Below, piece after piece: positions 45,804-57,800 of a stretch of 64,000 bases of DNA. The stretch is from contig OZ024808.1 in NCBI GenBank assembly GCA_964017045.1, positions 3,559,666 to 3,623,665 on the forward strand. The letters run 5' to 3'. Numbering within the stretch: the stretch's first letter is position 1; each line of letters opens with the position of its first letter. Made by a program: the position numbers and the translations under genes. This stretch comes from Omphiscola glabra. Taxonomy: Eukaryota; Mollusca; Gastropoda; Lymnaeidae. A model generated the notes under the pieces. That model ran no database searches. It was not told the origin of the DNA and saw only the letters and a list, made by a program, of their open reading frames with translations.

Positions 45804-48800
45804 ATGGCGACGGAGGTGCAGAATTTGGACGAAAATGAAAAGAAAATTGTTAACGAATTCTGTCACCATCTCGAAAAATCTAAACAACTTTTCAATGGCC
45901 TGAGGTATTTTTTACTATGTAAATTGTTCAGCATTAATTCAAATATAACGTATGAATATTTATAAGTAATTAAAGTAGGCTAGTTATTATAATTTCAAAA
46001 TTACTTCTTATAATTAGTTAGTATTAGCAACAAACAGTCAGTGTCAGAACAGACTACTCTTCTCAGTCTACTCTCTAGCTAGAGTTAGTATTAATTAGTT
46101 TGACTTCATACAACTAGTATTTCATCTAGACTCTAAGAGAGTTATGGGCAGTGGTCCTTAAACTACGACATGAGGGCCACTTCCAACCTACTAGGGCCAG
46201 GGGTCTTTAACCTGGACCTGGTAGTTAAGACGACATTGTGAACAAACCTATGATTATGAAAATTCCCACAATACTGCTGCAGTTGGTAATACACATGATT
46301 TATAGCTTTTCTGGTACCCATTTTTTCTGTTGACATTGAAATCGTTGATCTGCTTTACTAAATGGAACTTGCGGAAATACAGATTTATGACTCTCCAAAA
46401 GACACATTTATGTCAAGTAGCCTAATTTCCATGCATCTTTCCCCTCTGAGACAAAGGGCCATGCCAAAGAATAGAGGACCTCAGTACAAAGTTGAAAACG
46501 CTGCCCCTCAATTTATATAAAAAAGTGCTGCCAGTGTTGATTAAAATTGTTCTTCACTGGAATTTGCCTCAGATAGTGAGATACCGAACTGACGGTAATC
46601 TATTCAACCCCAAGAGGTTACATGCCAAAACGAAGGTCCTGAAAGTTACCATCAGGGACCTCCTGTATGCAGAAAACTGTGCCCTAAACGCTGTATTAGA
46701 AGTGGATATGCAATGCTGCATCACAAACTTTTCTAATGCTTGCACAAACTTCGGGCTGACCATTAACACAAAAAAGACTGAGCTCATATACCAACCAGCT
46801 CCTCGAAGGCCTTTTGTTGCGCCCAACATCCAGGTATATGGCGAAAGACTTAAGGTGGTGAATAGCTTTTCTTATCTCAGCATCACACTGTCGCAAAGTG
46901 CAAACATCAATGACGAGGTTAACCTCTGTATTTCGAGAGCCAGTGCAACCAATGTAAAATTAACTAATAATGTATGGCCCAGGAGAGGTATCAGCACTCA
47001 AACTAAACTGAAAGTATATTAGGCGGCTGTTCTCCCTACACTTCTCTATGCCTGTGAAACGTGGACGGTATACCGCGCCATGCAAGAATGGTGAACCGCT
47101 TTTATATAACAAGACTCTGAAAAATCCTCAACATTAAATGACAGGACAGAGCCCCAGACACTGAGGTGCTCACACAGGCAGGTCTCCCCAGCATCTTTAT
47201 CATCTTAATAAAGTCCAAGCTTTGTTGGGCGGGACATGTTGTGAGAATGTCAGATGACCGCCTGCCCAAAATAATTTTCTATGGTGAGATCAAAAAAGGA
47301 AAGCGGTCTGCTGGGGGGCAGAAGAAACGTTTTGAAGACATCCTAAAAGCCTCACTGAAAGCGTTCAACATAAACCCAGAAATGTGGGAGGAAAAAGCTA
47401 AGGATCAAACACCATGGCGTTCCACTTTGCACAGGAGCTCCATGCAACATGAAGTTGGTAGAACATCGGCTGCAGAGCGCAAGAGACATGCCAAAAAGGC
47501 CCGGTCTGACTCTGCTCCCGCAGATGCCCGATCATTCCCCTGTATCTACTGCACAAGAAATTTAGTGCCAGAATCGGCCTCATTAGCCATCTGCGCACCA
47601 CAACAGAACTAGCACAAATCTTATGATTGATGTGGACATGGTCGACTCCAGACTGACGAACAACAACAAAATCGTCTATCGGTCAGGGGGGAATCAGTCA
47701 GGATAGTATTGTTTTTCAAGCTATTGTTTCCGTCCCAACAGTATCTGAGTGATTTGGCCCCATGTTTAAAAAGTTTGAGGACTCCTGGTCTAGGACAGGG
47801 ACTTATGTCATAATTTAGTATCTCTTCAAGTGTTTCATCATCTAAACTAGTAAACTTTGCATGATCTTGGTTAGCCATATTTTTTAAAGTAATGATTTAA
47901 TTTCCTTCATGGTTACACTTAACCTAGTACGGCTTAATCTACTTTGAATGTAAATTTTTCACCTGTGTAAGCAAAGGGACAAAACTCTGTACAAAAAAAT
48001 ACATGCCATGTTAACAAAAGTAATAAAACATAAACCATGCAAAGTCATTATTAAAATTCTTATTAATTATAATTATAAGAATGAATGAAATTTTATAATC
48101 ATATTATCATCATGTTCACTGTTGTCCGCTGGTAGTATTATCTGCCGATGTAGCAGTATTCATTTTTAGAGTCTGTTTCAGATATGTCTTCAACTATAAG
48201 ATCATCACTATCACTTTCTTCATTAATTTCAATAAAACTTACATCGATCTGTTTGATTGCTATATCATCTAAACTTGCTAGCCCGGTAAATAGTGCATGT
48301 CATCGCCCAGTAAATAGTGCATGTCATTTGTTATTGCCCAGTAAATAGTGCATGTCATTGCCCAGTAAATAGTGCATGCCATTGAGCTTGGAAAGCCATG
48401 CAGAACTTCGAACTCTCATAAAATTTTAATGAAAGGAGATAAAAACAAACACAATTCTTTTTTTTAAAGAAGAGCGTCATTCTTTTGAGAGCAGCAGTAA
48501 ATCTTTTAAGCAGACTAATTTATGATTGTTTAGTTGCTACTTGCTAGACACCTTTAACGAGCATTATATGTGACAATCCACCTGACATGCCTCTGACTGA
48601 CATAATAGACAGGCATTTGGGGATTTGGGAGGGCCACAGCAGGCTCTAATGCCAGCAGAGGGTTACATTTTTAAAATAAAAGAATGACTTTTCATGAGCT
48701 TTAATGTTATTTTCTTTTTAAAATACACAAACATTCCTATAGGAACTTTCAGCCCTCTGTCTAAACATATGGGAGTGTTTGCATCAAAAGTAGGTTTGGC

Positions 48801-51800
48801 AAGACTGGGTTAAATAACTTGAGATTTATGAACTTACTCTTTTAAAAATAAAAAAGCTTCATTATTAAATTTAAAAATAAAACGTTTTCATTTATGTCGT
48901 AGGTTTTATAGTATATCATACCTTACATTTTCAGGGATCTGCCTCAATATGGCCACAAACAATGGCAGTCCTACTTTGGTCGTACGTTTGATGTCTATAC
49001 AAAATTATGGAAGTTTCAACAACAACACAGGTTCAACTTCCTCATTTTGCAATCAATATTTTTGTGAACATTAACAATTAAATTTTACATGGCATTTCAA
49101 CAATTTAGCAATATGAGGTTTTAGGTTTAAATTAAATTTATTTAATAGATCTTATATGTTTTGGTTTGGAAGTTTAATGAAAAGAAAGTTTATTTACATG
49201 TGTTAGCTTAAGTTTTACAAGATAAGTTAAATATAATTGTTGATAATGTATTTTGTGGATCTCTCTACCTTTGTTAGCGTAATGAAATATTTGTTGTTTT
49301 TTCTTATAGCATTTCTTTAATATTTAATATTTGAACCTTGACAGAGCAATTTTGGATTCGAAATATGGATTGAAGAGATGGCAAATAGGAGAGATAGCTT
49401 CCAAGATTGGCCAACTCTACTACCATTATTAGTAAGTAAAGAATGGTCATTGTTAACAATGTGCTCCAGCAGCTTATGTTTTGAAGGGCCTCTGTTTCAT
49501 TACAGACTAGCTGATATACACCATCGCCTCACTACAGGGTGTGTTAGTGAAGTGATTTTTTGGAAGTTATAAAGCCTTAGTATAATGGCATATCTCATAT
49601 TTACTGTGACAAATATTAGTGAAGTGAGAAAAGCACTTATAAAATATTTATTTACTTACTCTAAAGCCCCCTTTAGAATACAAATAAACAATAGGAAGTG
49701 ATGTTCTAAAAAGTAGCAATACTTTAGTCTATTTTGAAAGTGTTTGCTTTCCTGTTTCAGGAGTCACTCCTTTACGATGTCTTTTTATTTTGGCAACTGG
49801 AATAAGGATGTTGGTTCATTCTTAAACAATCAGAGTTAAAAATTAATTTTTAAAAATGTAAAACAAAACATTTAAGCAAGTAACTCACTTTTTTTTTTTA
49901 TAGAGCAACTAAGCAATTCATTGTACTTAAATAAATTGCACCACAACACATACATTTGAGTTTTTAAAATGTAGATAAAGATATTTAGGGACCCCTCTAT
50001 ATTTTAATGTAAAAAAAAGAAAATTTTAAATTATAAGGAAAATATTATGCAATCAATCATACTGTTGAGTTCCAAACTATAAAATAAATTATTGCAATTA
50101 TAAAATAATTTCTTTCTCTTTTATAAAATTTTTGGTTAAAAAAAAATCCCAACAGCTCAGCTCACCAGTGACTTGTGTTATTATATTTATTTTTAAAATT
50201 TAATTATTAAATTATTAAAACTTTGTCTAATCGGAAAACTTGATGGTGATCAGTTATTATTGATCAAGCGTTTAACCTTGAATATTAGGGTTATACTAAC
50301 ATTGATAATTGGGTTATATTAACATTGTATATCATCATTGTTGTATTAGTCTTGAAACTAAGGAATCATTGAAACTGTCTTTTAAGTCTCAGTTTGTTTC
50401 ACTCCTTTCCTTTTTTATAGTTTGAGAACCAGTGAAACAAACTACTTAAATGAGTCTTTCTCATTCTACTCTGCCATACGGATGAGGGCTTATTACTCAA
50501 AGGCAAGCAAGGAAGAGAGGTTGGTCAAAGAAATTAGGTTTGCACCAATAAGCTTATGAGCATTTTTGCCTACCTATTAAATTATAATTAAGTTTTTTTA
50601 CAAACTATATGACACTTTTTTTTAAACTGTTAGTTTATTCTGTAATGTTGTATGAAATGATGCTTACTCAGAAACCCATATCATGATTTATTGGGTAATA
50701 TTGTATGAAATGATACTCAGATACCAGTATCATGATTTATTGGGTAATATTGTATGAAATGATACTCAGAAATCCATATCATAATTTATTGGGTAATGTT
50801 GTATGAAATGATGCTTACTCAGATACCAGTATCATGATTTATTGGGTAATATTGTGCCGAGGAGCTCTACAGGGCGGAATCAGCTGTGAAGAGAGCGCGG
50901 AGAAAGGCAAGAAAACACTACTCCACCGCATTTGTGTGCGGGACATGCACAAGAGACTGCCATTCAAGGATCGGTCTCATTAGCCACACGAAGAGCTGCA
51001 ATCAGACAAGATAATCTATCGTCTCTCGTAGACGGAAAGATGCCATACATTGTATGAAATTACTCAGAAACCCATATCATGATTTATTGGGTAATATTGT
51101 GTGAAATGAAACTCAGAAACCCATATCATGATTTATTGGGTAATATTGTATGAAATGATACTCAGAAACCCATATCATGATTTATTGGGTAATATTGTAT
51201 GAAATGAAACTCAGAAACCCATGATAATGATTTATTATTCTGTCACAGACCTGATCTGATGGTGAAGAAGTTGAGATACTATGCCAGGTTCATTGTTGTC
51301 TGTCTGCTGTTAAAGAAAATGAAACTAGTCAGGGATTTAGTCAGGGTATGTGCAACCATTTTGGATGGGGCATTGATGCAGGGTTCATTTTGGATGGGGA
51401 ATTGATGCAGGGTTCATTTTGGATGGGGAATTGATGCAGGGTTCACGCATAAAGTATTTTGTAAGAGGAAGAAATATGATTATTATTTTTTTTAAACATT
51501 TTTTTAGATTACTGAAGATTGCAACATTTTACCAATTTCAAAAAAATTATTAAAAAACTAATTTAATCTAAACATTACACTCTGAATCTGATTCTCTTCT
51601 AAAAAGAACCGTTGGTAGTAATGTAAAATATAACATTTTGTAGTAATGTAAATAAAATATTTTGTTGTAATGTAAAATAGAACATTTTGTAGCAATGTAA
51701 ATAGAATATTTTTTAGTAATGTAAATAGAACATTTTGTAGCAATGTAAATAGAATATTGTTTAGTAATGTAAAATAGAACATTTTGTAGTAATGTACAAA

Positions 51801-54800
51801 AAAAAGTAATTGCATGACTCTCTCTGTAGGAGTTGGCCAAGCAAATAGATGACTACACTGGTACTTACGAACCTGAAGATCACATGGAGTGGAATCTGGT
51901 CTTAGGGGAAATTAAAGCATTCATTGAGGTTGGTTCTATTTGCAGTGGACTTAGTCATATTTTTAACTTAGTTCAAGTTCAGTTGATGAAAGCAATGGTT
52001 CAATGATTCTGTTCCAGTAAATAAATGCAGTAAAGTTGATATAATAAATAAATGGCTTAAAGCTACTATGGGCATAGTAATATCTGTAACTTAGTGTTAG
52101 TTTAGTTGATGAAAGAATATGTTTTGTAAACGTAAATAAATGAATTGTTTGAATATTAAAGAAACTTTCTTCATACAAAGAAATAAAAATCTAAAAACTC
52201 TGTGAAATGCCAAAACTGTGGGAGATGCTTAAAATCTGTAATTTTTAAAATACTTTGTAAATATACGTTGGTGAAAAAACATTGAATGTCATATAAAATG
52301 ATGATTCAATACAGCACTTTACATTGGCTCTGTATGAATAATTTTAAACTATGTTTTTAAATTGTTGACCATTAGAAAGACACATTGATTTTGAAGTACG
52401 TAAGAATGTGAATTGCGTAAGAATGTGAATTGCGTTTAGGAAATATTCACTTTGTTTTCTAACTTATGTTACTGAATTAAAAAAAAAATGTTTTTGGTTT
52501 GTGAGACTTGTAAGTCAACTAATATTTTGTCAGACTTGTAAGTCAACTAATATTTTGTCAGACTTGTAAGTCAACTAATATTTTGTCAGACTTGTAAGTC
52601 AATTAATATTTTGTCAGACTTGTAAGTCAACTAATATTTTTTCAGACTTGTAAGTCAATTAATATTTTGTCAGACTTGTAAGTCAACTACTATTTTGTCA
52701 GGCTTGTAAGTCAACTACTATTTTGTCAGACTTGTAAGTCAACTACTATTTTGTCAGACTTGTAAGTCAACTACTATTTTGTTTTGTTCTGGCCACCAGG
52801 CTGACAACTTAATCAATGTGGTGGATGTGGACTCCTCGTCTATAGTATTGTCTCACAGACTGACTCCACTCAATACAACACCTTTGGAGAAAGGCACCCC
52901 AGTGTATCTAACCCTGCAAGAAGTACTCATTGTGGGCAATTGTCATGAACAGGTAGGGTAATTACTGTACGCAGATGTCATGGGCAGGTAGGGTAATTAC
53001 TGTAGGCAGATGTCATGGGCAGGTAGGGTAATTACTGTAGGCATGTCATGGGCAGGTAGGGTAATTACTGTAGGCAGATGTCATGGGCAGGAAGGGTAAT
53101 TACTGTAGACAGATGTCATGGGCAGGTAGGGTAATAACTGTAGGCCGATGTCATGGGCAGGTAGAATTTTTATTGTGTCCAATTGTTCAAGAACATGTAG
53201 AGGACTCACATTAGAATTGTTTGTCCCTTCATAAAAAGCTGAGGTTTTAACAATAGCTTTAGTCTGTTTCTATCTGTATGATGTGTTACGAAAGGACCGA
53301 GTGAAGTTTGCATTGCTCTCTCCTCAGGTCAAGTTCAGCGAGCTGACCCTTGACATGTTCCGAATGTTGCAGACACTTGAGAGGGAGCCACAAGATGACC
53401 TTTCTAACCAGATTTACGACAACTCTCCAGCCCCCGGCAGGACTCCATTTGTAGGCCAGATTTTATTTACCTTTGATATGGCTAGGATAGACTGTGTGCT
53501 ATACAATCCTGTTTACAATCATTCATAGAAACAAGGCTGTATGGTCTAGTCAAAGAAATATGCTGTGTCAATATGCTAGAAATAACCTACCAAGTTCTGC
53601 TGTCCTATAATATATCAAAACTTGATATTGAAATAAAATTATATTTCTTATTGTGAATTGGTACATTTTGGACTTTTTGAACTAGACCTGGGTCTTTTAG
53701 ATGATACATGTTAACAGTAAGAGTTTCTAATCCATCTGATAACCTTTTGAAGTTGTGCCGCAAGCCTTACATTTTAACTGCTTTGATTTGATTTGTGCCA
53801 GGAGAACGGCGACCGCACCAACAAGCGTGACAATCCTCACAAGTACCTGCTGTACAAGCCGACCTATGGACAGTTGAACACCTTCCTGGCCTCAGCTTTT
53901 AAAGAGCTGCCACCAAACGGGGCCATGGTGTTGTACATATCCGCTGACGGTTGTCCTGGAAACCAGAAACACACAGATGATGGTAAAACTTGAATTCTCA
54001 ATCGCAGTGGACGCTTACTTTCCCTCATTTCATTGTAGCTTTTGAATGATCATTGTCTTGTTGTTAAGGAGTTTTGGAAAGAGTCATATTACATTAAGCC
54101 TTATTAACAATATCCTATATCAGGTGTTATTGAAAGAATATTTCTGCATTAGAAATAATCTCCTAAATGATGGCGGTGGCAATGTGCAAACTTCCCATCA
54201 TCTAAAGTTACTTGACAAAGGTATATTTAAGTAATCCACTTTACAAGAATTCCATTTGGTGTTAACTTCTGGGAACTTTATTTTGCGTGCCTAATGAACG
54301 AAAAATTACAGCCATTCATACATACCTAGAGAATTATTATTTCTGCATACTATTCTTAAGCTTTCAGTCTTTACTTCTGCAGCTGCATATGATCTCGGGG
54401 GCGTCATCACCAACAGCAGACGTGAAGGGGAAGAGCAAACTAAGGGAAAGAAGGCGGAGCTCTATAAGGAAATGCACTGGTTAGTTTTCACCCTGAAAAT
54501 CTTTGATTGGTCAATTGATTTATTAACCCCTTATTTACCAACCTTTCAACTCTGATTTCATAACAATGATCGTTTTCTTATCTTGGCTGATGCTCACTTC
54601 TTCTTCTTCTATATATTAAGGGCCCACGATCAATTTATTGATCATTATGGCTCCTAATGAATGTAGATGGGATTTGCAATGTCTCTGTGCCTGGTGTTGA
54701 TGAGGATATTTCACTGGTTACAAGAGTAACTGTGTGAGGGTATCCCCATTCACTAGGGGTGGGAAGGCATGAGACAAGAGACGCAAATGAGTCAAGTGTT

Positions 54801-57800
54801 GTCACCTCAACTGTTCCTTTTGGAAGCTTGTTCCAGTCCCTGATTGTCTTTGGCAGGAATGAGCAGTTCCTATACTGGCTTCTCGCTGGTATGAGCCGGA
54901 ACTTCCTGTCATGGCCTCGTCGCTGTCTACTTTTTTTTTACACTCAGAGTTTTAGAGGTAGTGTTTTAAGATTTTACGTCTTTTTCTGCATTTTTAAAGA
55001 TAACCTTGTCAGGACTTAACAAATAAAGATTTGGTGAATGCACTTTTTAAAAGGACTCACCATATTTCATGGGTTCAACCTCGCTTTTTTTTCCCAATAA
55101 AATTTCATCATAAACCATCCTTGGTCTTATGGTCCAAATCTTAGTGACGCGAGTCTTATGGACCAAAGGTTAGTTTCAGGGTCACAGGAGTGAGGGTCAG
55201 CATACCAGCTACATCTTTAGCTGAGCCGTTGAAATCTTAACTAAAACAAGTCAAGTGATTGAAAGTTCAATTAAAAAGTTTCACTGGGTTATTAGCAGGA
55301 GAATTTAAAAAGAAAATATAATACAGATGTTACAGTAAAATTAGTGCACCATCCTGACTTTGTCAGGAGAAGTCAAGTTTTCATCCCCCTTTTCGTCCTC
55401 GAGGAACAGCAGCCGGTCTTCATCGACGTCTGTGAATAGGACATAGGCCGCCTACAAGAGCCCTCCAGGCATCACGATCCTGAGCCAATCTCTCCAGCCT
55501 CCCCCAAGTGTGGCCAAGTTTCTTGGTATCCGCCTCCACTTCACGGCGCCAAGTGTTCTTAGGCCTGCCTCTTTTCCGTTTTCCTTGAGGGTTCCAATTC
55601 AAGGCTTGTCTAGTTATGCTGGAGGCAGGTTTCCTGAACGTATGGCCAATCCATCTCCATCTTCTCTGGAGGATCTCTTGTTCTACAGGTTCTTGCTTTG
55701 TCCGCTGCCACAGTTTCTGGTTGCTGATTCTGTCGGGCCAATGAATCCCGAGAATCCTTCTTAAGCAGTTATTGATGAAGGACTGGATTCTCTTCATATT
55801 CCCAGCAGTGATTCTCCATGTTTCTGCACCATACAGTAGAACCGGTTTCACCATTGTGTTGAAGGTTCTGATCTTCAGTTTGGTATTTAGGTGTTTGGAG
55901 GCCCAGACATTTTTTAGTTGTTGGAAGGCTGCCCGTGCCTTTCCTACCCTTATTTTGATGTCAGCATCTGTCCCACCTTGCTTGTCCACGATGCTGCCAA
56001 GGTAGACAAAGCTCTCTACCTATTCGAGCGCTTCCTCTTTGAGCCTGATGGGTGCTGTATTGGTAGCGGCATTGACCTTGAGGACCTTGCTCTTCCCCTT
56101 GTGAATATTAAGACCAATACGTGCAGAAGTGTCTGCAATATTTCTGGTCTTCTCCTGCATTTGTTGTTGGGTATGGGAGAGAAGGGCAAGATCGTCAGCA
56201 AAATCGAGGTCATCAAGCTGGTCCCACAAGGTCCATTGAATACCATTCCGCTTCTGCTGTGTGGAAGTTTTCATCACCCAGTCAATGGCCAATAGGAACA
56301 GGAAAGGCGAAAGCAAACATCCCTGCCTCACACCGGTCTTCACCTGGAAAGCATCCGTCACCTGTTGTCCGTGGACCACTCGGCAGGTCATCCCCTTATA
56401 AGAGTTTCTGATCAAGTCCGTGATTTTCCGCGGGACTCCATAATGTCTCAACAGTCTCCAGAGGGTTTGCCTATCCACACTGTCAAAGGCTTTCTCGTAG
56501 TCAACGAAGTTGATGTAGAGGGGTGAGTTCCTTTCCAGGGATTGCTCTTGGATGATGCGCAGTGTTGCAATTTGGTCAGTACAGGATCTGTTGGTCCGGA
56601 AGCCAGCCTGTTGGTCCCGCAGCAGGGGGTCAACAGTTTCTTTCATTCTGTTGAGTAGTACGCGGTTGAAAACCTTTCTTTCATTCTGTTGAGTAGTACG
56701 CGGTTGAAAACCTTGCCTGGGATGGACAGTAAGGTGATCCCTCTATAGTTGGAGCAGGAGCTTAAGTCCCCCTTTTTGGGGATTTTAATGAGATATCCCT
56801 CCTTCCACTCCGAAGGTACCTGTTCCTCCTCCCAGATCTTCAAGAACAGTGGGTGAAGCATATCTACACTGGTGTGCGCGTCAGCCTTCAGTGCCTCTGC
56901 TGGGATGCCATCCGGTCCTGCAGCCTTGCCATTTTTAAGTTGTTTGATGGCAATACAGATCTCTTCTTTGGTGGGTGCGTTGCAGTCAATAGCCAGGTCA
57001 CTGTCAGCTGGCTGAATATCTGGTGGGTTACTTGACTCTGGCCTGTTTAGAAGTTCCTCAAAGTGTTCTTTCCATCTGGCTCTCTGTTGCTCCTCATTTG
57101 GTATGCTCTTACCATCTTTATCCTTCACTGGTCTCTCTGGCTTCCTGAACTTTCCAGACAACTTCTTGATGGTAGCGAACAATTCCCGCATATTTCCTTG
57201 GTAGGCTGCTTCTTCCGCTTCTTTGGCAAGCATGTCTACAAAGTTCCTTTTGTCCCTCTTAGCGCTTTTCTTTACTTTCTTATTTGCCTCTGAGTACTCC
57301 TTTTGGAACCTAACTTTCTGCGCTCGTGTACGGCTGTTGTTAATTTCTGCCTTCTTCCCTTTTCTCTCTTCTATCACTTTCAATGTATCTGCTGTTATCC
57401 ATTCTTTGTGTGTATGTTTCTTGTTTCCCAACACTTCCTGACATGTTGATTTTACTGCTTTCTTTACTCCCTGCCACTTTCCATCAATCGTCTCGTCTCC
57501 TAGCAGTTCCTGTAGGACTTGGAACTTGTTGGACAGAGTGATCCTGAACTCCTCCTGTTTGGCCTTATCTTTCAAGAGGGGGGTGTTGTAGCGCAACCTA
57601 TATGATGTCTGCTCAGTGTAGTGCCTTTTCAGTTTTAGTCTCAGCCGGGCCACTAGAAGATGGTGTTCTGAGGCAACGTCAGCTCCTCTTCTGACACGTA
57701 CATCTTGGAGAGATCGCCTGAATTTTTTCCCAATACACACATGATCTATTTGGTTCATCGTTTGGAGGTCCGGTGAAACCCATGTGGCCTTGTGTATCCT

